Shown: positions 27,601-39,600 of the stretch, one piece after another
Position numbering within the stretch: position 1 is the stretch's first letter
Layout: each line of letters starts with the position of its first letter
Assembly: GCF_007565055.1 (NCBI RefSeq)
Contig: NC_044557.1
Span: forward strand, 73,666,595 to 73,730,594
DNA from: Rhinopithecus roxellana
Lineage: Eukaryota; Chordata; Mammalia; Primates; Cercopithecidae
DNA: 64,000 nt
Direction of reading: 5' to 3'
Made by a program: the position numbers and the translations under genes
Notes under the pieces: generated by a model
What the model was told of the DNA's origin: nothing
The model's database searches: none
What the model saw: the letters and a program-made list of their open reading frames with translations, nothing else

Positions 27601-30600
27601 TGGACATAAGTAAAACTTTCATTAAAATCCCCTTTGTTCTATATATTAATAATGAGTATAATTGCCATTTATTGAGAGTATTTGCTATGCACTTTATGTG
27701 GGTGATTTCATTTTATTTTGAAACAATTCTGAATTAATCATTAAAACTTTTTACATATGAGGAAACTAAGGTCCTAAAACAACTTTCCCAAGATAATACA
27801 TACACCAATTGTTAAAATATTTAAAGACCACCTATCTCTGTACAACCTTCTAGGGTCCAAGAAATGATGGTGAATGAGCTAGGTGCAATGTCTTCTCTCA
27901 TGAAGCTTACATATTACTGGGAGAGAAGAGATGGATAATTCACAAATAATTAATAATAAAAATATCAAGTGAAAGGAATTTTAATTGCAATGTAAAGTGA
28001 CTGAGGTGTTATTTTGAATCAGGTATTTAGGGAAGATCTTTTAAGGAAGTGACATTTGACTTGAAAATGGGATGGCCAGAAGGACATAGCAATGGAAAGA
28101 TGTCTAGGGGGAGCATTTCACAGACAGTAGGCTGTACCATTGTGTTTCAAGTTTAGGCTTATTTGTATCTAAATCCCATTCTCTTTCTAATTAAATTAAT
28201 GTTTACTTTAATCAGACAAAATAATGTAAGGGTGTTAATACTAAATTTTGTAAATGAGTATACAGTTATTTTAAATAACAGTGAAGAGACTAGTTAGACA
28301 AAATTAAATAGTAATTAGAATAAACCAGGCGAGGTAGGGCATGCCTGTAGTCCCAGCTACTCAGGACGCCAAGGCAGGAAGATGGCTTGAGTTTGAGACC
28401 AGTTTGAGCAACATAGTGAGACTCTATCTTGAGAACATTTAAAGAAAGACACTAAATAGAGTGAACCATAAATGGCAGAGCCATAAAAATATTTGATCAT
28501 ATTAAACCTGATATCAGAATTATATATGCAATTTTAAAAAGAATTTTGTTAACTTTAACTGATACTGCTTATTAAAACTATGTGACATGAATTGTAGCGT
28601 TCATTCTCTAGTTCTATATTTCCTTCCAAGGCCAGTTTAATCCCGTGGAAAAGTGGTTTGACAATGAAGCCCATGGGGGTTTATATGGTATCTATATGAA
28701 CCAAGATGGCCTTCCTGGATGTTCTCTTATACAAGGATTTACCATTTGGACATGCTGGGATTATGGAATTTATTTTCAGGTAATTATGATTAAAGATGGT
28801 TATTATTTATTTTGTTTTATGATTGTCCTTAGTATTATGTAACCTGTAAATTCTGTTGCAGACCACAGAGAGTGTGCACATTTATAATGTGACCCTGGTT
28901 GACAATGGAATGGCCATTTTTCCAATGATTTACATGCCAGCTGCTATATCACACAAAATTTCCAGTAAAAAAGTACAAATTAAGGTAAGAAATTAATACA
29001 GCAACACCATGGGGAAAAAAATAACTCAGAGAAGGGTAGAATTACTGAAGGACTAATAAGAATAATCTCCTTAACTTCTATCTGTCTCACCTATACCTCC
29101 CTGCCTTTGTTCCCACTGCCCTCTGCTTAAAAAACTGTTCATTCTTATCCCTCCTCCTCCCTTCCCTCTTCTTGTTTATCACCTGCTGATCTTGCAATAG
29201 TAATTTTCACTCCCTCTATGAAGTTTTTTCTGAGCTAGTTTAGGTAATGACACTTCCTCCACCTTTTTGTTCCTTCTGTTCCCTGGATGTATTTATCACA
29301 GAAACATAATATGTCCTTACATATAATTATTTACACGTCTGTCTTCCCTCTCCTATTCTCAGTGTTTTTCCAGTTGGGGTTGCAATCACACCTTTTTCAT
29401 CTTTGTTTAATGAATGATCCACTTTTTGAATTTATACTTTGTGTTTTATTTACTACAGTAGAATTCAGTATTATTCATTATCATGTTTTATTTTAGTAAG
29501 AGCTATTATTAATGCTATATTGGTTGGCTTATTTCCAAACAGAGTTCATTAATTGTTGGAAGTAGCCCTGGGTTTAATTGCTCTGATGTCCTAACTAATG
29601 ATGATCCCAATATTGAACTCACTGCTGCTCATCGGAGTCCTAGATCTCCATCAGGTGAAAAATTTGAAACTTTAATGTTGGTGTTCATATGAGTGCATAT
29701 TCAATTTTCATTAACTTTTTTTTTTGGTAAAAGGTGGGAGAAGTGGGATTTGTTGGCCTACCTTTGCTTCAGCTCATAACATGGCACCCCGAAAGCCCCA
29801 TGCAGGGATCATGAGTTACAATGCCATCAGTGGCCTTTTGGACATCTCAGGCAAGTACACAATCTTTTACAAATCTTCTCAATGAATTTCTGTAAAGAAT
29901 ATATAGAGGGTAACTAATAATGTTTCATTGTTAGTAAAAATGATTTAAGTCAATTTTTACAGCAATCTGCTCAATATGACACATCAGACATCAGAGTCAA
30001 TTTCGAGAATGGTTCCTTGGCAGGATTCTTATACTGTATGTTGAAGAATTGATGTTAAATTTTCCTTCTAAAACAACAACAACAACAAAACACTGTATTG
30101 TGATTTAATATTAATTGATTTGTATAATTTTAAAAGCCCTTTCATGTAAGTAGGATTATATATTATCATCCCCTTTTAAAATTTAAGAACCTTAAGCTCA
30201 TAGAACTTTAGTGCCTGGCCGAATTCCCACAGCTATTTGCACAGCTAGGATTAGCATCAAAATCTTCTGATTCAAACTCCACTACTCTTTCACTGAACCA
30301 GGATGGCTGCTTAGAAATGTAAAATAATTATATAGAAATTAATGTAGTAAACACATCAATTATTTTCATTTGGCCTATTAAATAACACCAGTGCATTTCC
30401 TGTTGTAATGGAGCAAGTCTCCCTTCCAGGATAATTTTAACCAGTGTCTCTTTGAAGAAAGTAGTTCAATAAGTTAGACATCTAAGTTTTCACAGATTCT
30501 TCCTCACAATTTAGATCCCAGAAATGTGAAACAAATGGGCAACATTTTTAAGTGTTAATTGCAATGATGATACCCTTGGAGGAAATTGTATAACATGCTA

Positions 30601-33600
30601 CATAGGTTGTAATTGAACATATATGGCTTTTAATAAATAATATGCTCCAGAATATTATAAATATCATGTGGCAATGAAACTGCCCTTATGAAATGAAGCC
30701 TTAAAATTGAAGTTTATGGAAAGAACACAAATAACTATTATTCTTTCATAAGACACAGTCTTTTAAAATAACATATAAAAGTTAGTTGACTTAGATTCCC
30801 TAGAAACAGCCTTAGATGAGGACTTTTATATTAGTGGCTTCTTGGAATGCCTGGTAGAAAGGGAAGGAAGAGAACAGGGCAAGGGAAGTTGCTAAGCAAG
30901 GATGTGACATGAGCTGTAGGGTAGCTTCACTTGATGCCACTGGGAAACTCTGGAGTGTAAGTTAAAATTGCCATGGAGTTGATCTCACATGTGGCGAGGT
31001 GGGTGGGGGACAGGAGTCATTTGTATCCCCATGTTAGTTTTTGGGTACAGCTGCCCCTATGGGGAGGACCTTAATTTCCCAGGTATGTGGCTCCTTTTTG
31101 GCTAAGCTAATTGTCTGGGAAAAAGGAGAGTTGTTAACAGCCAATTATTCAAAGAGATGAGAGATGGGTGTACCAGCCTGTATCCACTTCAGTCCTCTCT
31201 TAGGACGCCTGGGATCTACTTGCTTTTTTCATTGTTAGTTATATTAAGTTATTCTACCAGGACATGATTTCTCCCAAATTCTGCATGGTCACAATTTCTG
31301 GGAAAAACTTTAAGAAGTGGGTTGGTGGTCACACTGCTACAGCTGGTCCCTAAACCATAAATGATACTCATCATTTCTCTCATCCATCGCCCTTTCTAAA
31401 TTTCTGTCTTCTCTGGCTAACACTTCTGCTTGTCAAGATGGCTTGCTTGGTAGAATGGCTCAGACCCTTATCCCTGTTATAATAGGCCCCTGGTCCATGG
31501 TGGCTCATGCCTGTAATCCCAGTACTTTGGAAGGCCAAGGCAGATGAATCATGAGGTCAGGAGTTCGAGACCAGCCTGGCCAACATGGTGAAACCCCGAC
31601 TCTACTAAAAATACAAAAAAATTAGCTGGGCATAGTGGCGGGTGCCTGTAATCCCAGTTACTTGGAAGGCTGAGGCAGGAGAATCGCTCGAACCTGGGAG
31701 GCCGAGGTTGCAGTGAGCTGAGATCACACCGCTATATTCCAGCCTGGGCAACAGAGTGAAACTCTGTCTAAAAAACAAAAAAAGTCCCTGGTTTCTGTGC
31801 CTTTATGAAGCCATAACTTCTGTACTTGCCATTTTACAACTAATAGTGGGCATATACCCTGGTGGATCATGTGAGTGCATCCTGCCTTCATTCTATAGAA
31901 TAGGCCTACCTCTGCATGGTGATCAGGGTCAGTTACTTCTGCCAGATGGTAAAGCTTTCTTTGTCTGATGAGAAGCCTGAAGTAACCATGAGGTAGGTAT
32001 AGCTTTATTTTTTTTGAGTCACTTACTGTATGTCCTGTGGAAAACACGTCTCATCTGGGAACTAAGACTTCCAGACTCACAGAACCTAAAATTTTACTAT
32101 TGGAAACACAAGTTTCCCAAGTGAACTTCCAGGGATAATGGTGAAAAAAGTTACTCCTACTCCTTGCCTTTGGTACCAGCACCCACGTATTCTATATTTT
32201 TGATATTTACCACTATATAATGTCTTTTGTTTTAGGTTAATAACACGTTTTGCAGGTTGTCATTTCCAAAGCTGACAGCTCAGCTGTGCCTTCAAGAGTC
32301 TATTCCACCAGTCTGTTGGAGTGATTCTCCAGATGCTATATTATATGATTGGAGCAATTCTTCCATTGTGATCCCATTGTCTTATGCTCACTCCTGTACC
32401 TATTTTGTTGAACATGAGATCTTTGGTCTAGGGTGATGTTATGCAGGAGCTCATGCCATTAGATCACTTTGTGAGTCCTAGTATGGTGGTGCTAACTGAA
32501 GCCCAATAAGAAAAAAAGAAACTCACACCAGGAATACATGTCAGTACTACTCAGCATGAATTGTTACCCTTTCTAGGGTGGAATAAATCCAGTGTCACCA
32601 ACTTTAAGTAATTGTTTGATTTCCTGAGGAATGGTAATATACTAAAGACTTCATTTTAATTTCTGTGCCGGGCAATTTGGGTCAGACATTAAGTAGTGGA
32701 AGTAGCTCCACTAACCTTGGAAAGAAGAAGGCCATGCTGTTGGAGCCATGTATAGCCTCCATCTCCACCAAAAAGGCTACTCAGTTCATAAGCTGATTTG
32801 TAAGGGCTGGGGTGGCTGAGGACAGAGATTAACTGACATTTGTTGGACAAATCATCCTGCCCATTTGCTTTTTCAGGTACTCTTCTGTATTGAATGCTTA
32901 TTGGTAGGCAATAGCATGCCTTTTGTACCCATTTTGACAGATCTAGTCACAAGTTTTTTTCCTGAACATCCAGTGTACTTTCTTACAGGCCCCTTACCAA
33001 TCAGCTAAGCCACTCATCACTACCCAGGAGTCTATATTTATCCTTACCTTCGATAAGTTCTCTCTCCACAAAAAGTAGATGATCCTGTGTACCACCCAAA
33101 TTTCTCTTAATTGGAAAGATCTTCCCACACCACACCACCCCACCCCACACTCATTCAAGGCCACCTCTGAGTTGGGCTGAAATGCATTGGAATTATATAA
33201 TACATCCATTTTAATATTCCCATTTTTGAGCCTTTGACTTGCATTTTTCTCATAACATGTCATGGAAATTTGGGCATTTCTACTTAATGTGTGCCATCAC
33301 TATTTCCAAGCTTTTAAAAGTAATTCCAGCAACATATTAAAACTGGCCATACTAGTGTATAATTCCCTTGGAACAGGTCCTGTGGAAGATAAGATTTGTC
33401 TTGTAAGGCTCTGTTGAGGTCCCTGATGATTTTAAGCAAGTAGAGCAGGAAGTTACTCTCTAATAAGGAGTAAACCATTTATACACATCCAGAGCATTCA
33501 GCACATTCTGAGACTTCGAGGTCCAAGTAGCTCTTCCCATATATCTCCATCTAACTTAGCATCCCACTTTGTTTCTGTCAGGGCCTTTGATGTAGGGGAT

Positions 33601-36600
33601 TTGGTAGGGCTCAGAACCCAACCATCTCTTAAGTTGTAAGGTTCTGCTAATCTTACACTTATATCCTGATATTTGCTTTGAATTTGTGAATGACCATTAT
33701 AGTTTCATTTTCTTTCTTCAAATCATCAATAAAGTAGAAGCAGAAATGGAATTCTTATGCAAGTGGATTATTGAAGGTATGCTCTGAAGAGAAAGGGAGT
33801 GAAAGAAGTATTAGAATAGGGCAGAGGCAAGGAGTTAAGCAAGGATATGACCTCAACTGAAGTCCAGCTTCTTCTACCCGATACTTCAGAGAGCTGTGGA
33901 GTGTAAATTGTGCCAAATACTTTTCCCACATTGAGGCAAAAGGTTCTTCCATATGTCTTGTCAGTCAGGCATTCAGGCATAGCTACTTGTGGCAATGGAA
34001 GGGAGTACATAATCTCTCAGTTGAGGGAACTATCAAGTGGCTAAGGGCAATTCTTTAGAGAAGACAGCAGCTGGCCAGGTGCAGTGGCTCATGCCTGTAA
34101 TTCCAGCACTTTGGGAGGCCAAGGTGAGTGGATCACTTGAGGTCAGGAGTTTGAGGCCAGCCTGGCCAACATGGTGGAACCCCATCTCTACTGAAAAAAT
34201 ACAAAAATTAACCAGGCATGGTGGCAGGCACCTGTAATCCCAGCAACTTGGGAGGCTGAGGCAGAATCGCCTGAACCCAGGAGGTGGAGGTTGCAATGAG
34301 CCACGATCACACCGCTGGACTCCAGCCTGGGCGACAGAGTGAGATTCTATTTCAAAAAACAAAAACAGAAGACTGCAGCTATGAGTGCTTTGCAGCCAAT
34401 ACTTACAGGAGGAACTAGGTGTTGGGTGCACTGACCCAGTAAAGGAGATGTGGGCAGGGCACAAACAGCATCTGCTACTGTGATATTTTATTAATACTCA
34501 TCTACAGGTTGTATTCCTGTATATAGACTCTTCTTAGGAGGAAATATAATTAAGAAGAGGCATAGATAAAACATAACTGATTTGAGAATTTTAGAGGTCA
34601 CCTTTTGCTTTTCTGTTTAGAGTTATTGGATTTTAAGTACAATGGAGATTAAGTTTTTGGATCCAATCAATTTTGTCTTTTAGCCATGTAATATATACAA
34701 AGAAGCCAAGGGAAAAATAGTGGTTCATTTATCTTAGCTGGATAACCCCCCAAATTTAGAGACTTTAAACAACCATTTAGCTCATGATTCTGTGGATTGT
34801 CAATTTGGGCTTTGTTCAGCTGGATAGTTTTTCTGCTGGTCTCACCTGGTCTTGTCCATTAGGTGCCATCAGTTTACAGGATGGCTATGGGCTGATTAGT
34901 CTAGGATAGCCTTACTTCCATGTCTGGTGGTTGGTGCTTGCTGACAGTTGGTGCTGGCCATTAGCTGGGGTGATAGGAGTGATAGAGCCACATGTATCCC
35001 AGGCTTACTCATATGTTGGAAGTCACAGAATTCCCTGGAACACTAAGAAAGAGCAAGCTCCAATATGCAAGCGCTCTCCAGATCTCTGTTTATGCTGTGA
35101 TTGCTATTGTCCCATTGGCCAAGCCCGGAGAAAATATGGGTGATCATTACCTAGTGATATGAATATTGGTAGGCAACAGGCTCCCACAAATAGTGGTAGA
35201 CTTATTTACCATATCAGGCAAGAGCTCCATGTTTAAGGTAGTGACAAAAGATGTGTTTGGCAGAATGTGCATTAAATAAATCTGATTTTATCACTTTCTT
35301 TAGAGAAAATAATCACTTATCTATTATTTATGTTTTAGGTTCAACATTTGTTGGATTTAAGAATGTTTGTTCAGGGGAAACTAATGTTATATTCATTACT
35401 AACCCTTTAAATGAAGATTTACAGCATCCAATCCATGTGAAGAATATAAAACTGGTTGATACTACTGAACAATCAAAAATATTTATACATAGGCCTGATA
35501 TAAGGTAAAATACATAAAAATTGTGGTTTTTCTATCTTTATAGTTTTTCATTCTCACTTCCTCCTGCTCAAGATCTAAGTTGGCATATTAAAATAACTAC
35601 CAGTTTTTATGAAACTTTAACGAGCATTATGAAAATTAAGACCATTTAATAATGTAAATCTAAATGTTCTCAGTTGAGTTTTAAAAACTGGGCTTTAACA
35701 TATATGTTTTCTCCCATTGCTTTGTGCGTGTGTGTGAATCATCAATAATATCATCATTGTTAAATATGAAAGCTATAGATGGGGTCTGAAGTGTGTTCTA
35801 CTTTAATATCTTTCCATTTAAGAGCAGGCATAATGCACCTGTAGTTCCAGCTACTCAGGAGTTTGAAGCAGAAAGATTGCTTGAGCCCAGGAGTTTAGGA
35901 CATCCTGGAAAATACCTCTGCCACTCAGGCTGGAGTGCAGTGATGCTATCATGGCTCACTGCAGACTCAAACTCTTGAGTTCAAGCAATACTTCCACCTC
36001 AGCCTCCCAAGCAGCTGAGACTACAAGCACATGCCACTATGCCTGGCTTAGTTAACTAAGTTTTTGTTTGTTTGTTTGTTTGTTTTTTGTAGAAACAGGG
36101 TCTTTCTATGTTTCCCAGGATGGTCTTGAACTCCTGGCCTCAAGGATTCCTTCTACTTTGGCCTCCCAAAGCACTGGGATTAAAGGCAAGAGCCACATAC
36201 ACATTGTTTTTGTTTGTTTCTCAAGTTAACAATCATTAATGGACAAGAGATATCTCTTATTATTTCTTCCCTTTTTCTTACCCTTTTTGGTTACCTATTG
36301 TTTCCAAAATATCCTATCACAGGCACCCCAAAATGTGCTTGGAAATTAAATGTCAGCCATTATAATCACTGTGATTATAAATACACATAAACTTAGAACA
36401 GTGATTTTCTGATCACAAAGGTCAGTTGGTGTCAGGACATTTCCAGAAGCGATCATTTAGATTCTAAGTCATAGAATAATATATCTAATAATTCCTATGT
36501 TTTATAAGAAGTACAGACCAGGAATTTAGATATAAGGCAATACTGGAGGAAGAAAAAAAATATTACTGATCTTTGATCATTTTCAGCTTAGGGGAAAAGA

Positions 36601-39600
36601 AAAGGAATTATGTTCTGTATTTAAACAGACATCTCAGCCAGTCATGGTGGCTAGTGCCTGTAATCTCAAATTCTGGAAGGCTGAGGCAGGAAGACTGTTT
36701 GAGCCCAGGAGTTTGATACCAGCCTGGGCAACATAGGAGATCTCATCTCTACAAAAAAATTAAAAAATAAAAATTAGCTGGGTGTGGTAGTGTGCACCTG
36801 TGGTCCTAGCTACTCAGGAGGCTGAGGCAGGAGGATTGCTTGAGCCCAGGAGGTTGAGGCTGCACTCAGCTGTGATCACACCACTGCACTCCAGCTTGGG
36901 CAACAGAGTGAGACCCTGTATCAAAAAAAGAAAGTAGGTACCTCTTCAGATAAATGTAATATTTCATAAATTGACTTCATCTGATTTTGCTTTGCTGACA
37001 ACCCAACACTTATTTATTTAATTATTGTTGAACTTCAGTGTTTGGGGGTCCATAGAGCCCCTCCTCAGTAGGCAGTTATTATCTCTTATTTACTTGTCAC
37101 TGAATCTTTCAGTTTCAACATATAATTTTAGAATATAAGTCCTGAAGAAAATACCACAATTTCAAATATGATTTTTCTGAGTTCTGTGCTTGTAGGTGAT
37201 GCCGTCAGTGCTCTCTCAGATCTTTACTGGGCAGTGTACCCAACCCCCAGATGTTCTCAGTGTTGGCCAATAACAACCCATGGCTTTTCAGAACTTTGCT
37301 CTTAGCCAAATAGAACTAGCCATAGGAGTCCAAAGCGCTCCCTCCCACCACCCTGCAGTCCCTGTAAAACGACTGACTAATTCAGGAGTACAAGGCTGGC
37401 TGCTTTGTCTTAAGGTGGCAACAACTCTGCTGTGCAGTTTATGTGCCAGAGGTTTTCATGGCATCAGATTAAAGCTATTGGATAAACCACTTCTCTCCTC
37501 CCCTTTTGAGAGGATTCTTTTGGCAATTTACTTGAACAAAAACCCACATCTCAGGCTTTATTTCTTGGGAACCTAAACTAAGAGAACAAAGCCACAACAT
37601 AAAAGACTGCCACTGGGCACTCTACTCACAGACTTGCTTACAAAAACACATGGCACATACTGGAATACAAAGAACACATGAACTACAAAAATATTTATTA
37701 AAATCCTTCTCTAAAGCTTGTATATTATGTAAGGAATAACTTGTTTTAATAACTTCATGTGTTTCTCATAGCAAAAAGGGAGAGCTATTCTAGATACTAT
37801 TTAATAGATCTGAGCTGTTCACTATTATTTTGTTACTATAACTCTGCCCATGGTATATATCATGGTATTCTATGAGTATATTGTATGTATACCATTTGAA
37901 TGTATCATACCTTACACGTTAAGCTGCTGTTTTATGATTATAATCAGGTAACAATCAATCAACACTCCAAGTAACTCAAGATGAGGCCAAAATACCATCT
38001 ACATTTGAATTGCATGATGAGTTTATCTTACCTCTTATTGTTATCTATAGAATGGTTACTAAAATATGTAGCATAATAAACACAATCCAGATAAATCCAT
38101 ATATCCATAAATAAAGGTCTACAAGAATATATACTAATCTGCAATTGGTGATGAGCCTAAAAGCTTAGAATGGGAAGGTGATAGGGATTGAGCTTTTAAT
38201 AAATCTTTAGATTATTTTAGAGCAAGCAATACTTTCATAATTTTTAAAGACAAGAAGGAAAGGAAATAATAATAAAGACTTCCCTGCCAACACAGGGATT
38301 TTATATGTCTTGTAAAACAGTAATCATTCATCTACTCTCTGGAGAAATGTTAGTATATTGTGAACAATGCACAAATAAGAAATCTATCATTCAACAATAT
38401 ATAGAATAGAAAAGTGGAATTCTGATTTTATATCCCACAGGTATGATTTGTTGTTTTGAAATGTTAATGAATTCATAATCATAGACCAAATCAACACAAT
38501 GGAAAAGCAGACCTCATTCCAATGCTAATTACATAGGCTACTTGGTCCCACTTTGAAACCTCTCTGAAATAAGATTTAATACATTAATTTTTTTGGATAC
38601 CCTGTTAGCAAATATTCAAGTATATTCATATTGCTCTCTAGAAACAATGAACTGAATAATTCAACTTTTCTCCTCAGTAAAGTCAATCCATCTGATTGTG
38701 TAGACATGGTTTGTGATGCCAAGAGGAAATCTTTTCTTAAAGACATAGATGGCTCCTTTCTGGGGAGTGCTGGTTCTGTGATACCTCAAGCAGAATACGA
38801 ATGGGATGGAAACAGCCAAGTAGGAATTGGAGACTACAGAATTCCTAAGGCGATGCTCACATTCTTGAATGGAAGTAGAATTCCTGTCACAGAGAAAGCA
38901 CCTCATAAAGGTTTGTTGGATCTTATTCTATTGTTAGGCCTTAAACCCATGAAACAAAATATATGTTTTATTTTTAATGACTTATCTACTCAACCAATAA
39001 CTTATCTTTTCTGCTTCTTAAGCTGGCATAATAAGAAAAAGATGTTATGAGGATTTTTTTACAAAGAGATTTTGTATTATTGCTAAAATATATATATATA
39101 ATATGTTTCTAGGAATTATTAGAGATTCAACCTGTAAGTACATTCCAGAGTGGCAGAGCTATCAGTGCTTTGGGATGGAATATGCAATGATGGTTATTGA
39201 AAGTCTGGATCCTGACACAGAAACTCGAAGACTTTCCCCAGTGGCTATAATGGGCAATGGTTATGTTGATCTCATTAATGGTAGGTATTCAATATGTATA
39301 AACTAGAGTTACTCAGAACATTTGTTTGTTATTAAATGCATGAAGCCATCTCATAAATTATTTACCCCACACAACTAGCAAACATGAGGCCTTGTTTGCC
39401 TTCCATTTGTAAGAATGAGCAATGCGCAGGGAAGAGACTTGATCTTGCAGTACCTCATAGAGGAAAGTGAGGACAGTTATTTAAAATTGGCCATTAAAAT
39501 AAAAAGAAGAAGGAGGGGAAGAGGGATGGAGAGGAGAGTAAGAAGAAGGGGGAAAGTTATTTCTGGAGTGATCTTCATACTTTATTGATAAGGTGGTACA

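Larger units (their letters stand above)
25481..28630 (+). other. Intron 14
   Basis: L1M-like LINE (25860-26400), MIR (27645-27810), L2-like (27820-28140) and an Alu fragment (28328-28432). Stretches 26400-27640 and 28440-28630 show nothing recognisable. Confidence 0.7.
30790..34500 (-). mobile_element. Degenerate ERVL-like provirus remnant
   Basis: Two similar tracts, about 30790-31260 and 33700-34500, lie in the same orientation and bracket about 2.4 kb. Shared landmarks are AAGCAAGGAT(G/A)TGAC and CTCTGGAGTGTAA / GCTGTGGAGTGTAA. The middle (32270-33260) resembles reverse-complement ERVL-class internal sequence as I remember it. All frames are destroyed and Alus interrupt it at 31495 and 34073. 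The family (ERV3-16/ERVL) is unverified. Confidence 0.5.
29851..35338 (+). other. Intron 18, GC-AG type (5.5 kb)
   Basis: Holds a MIR (30130-30295), a degenerate ERVL-like element (30790-34500) with two Alus inside it, and an unassigned repeat (34738-35150). The acceptor is ATGTTTTAG. Confidence 0.85.
35505..38677 (+). other. Intron 19
   Basis: Contains a head-to-head Alu pair (35823-36203), an AluJ-like element (36635-36930) and an unassigned LTR-like stretch (37180-37590). The region 37600-38677 is AT-rich with nothing recognisable. Confidence 0.75.

Noticed and set aside
31724..32047. 107-codon minus-strand frame
   Set aside because: Spans the end of an Alu and ERV-like remnant; no retroviral motif intact.
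34033..34464. 143-codon open frame on the minus strand
   Set aside because: Antisense Alu plus flanking sequence; no start context, splice structure or family match. The same holds for 56507-56911 (minus), 44021-44266 (plus) and 63626-63856 (minus).
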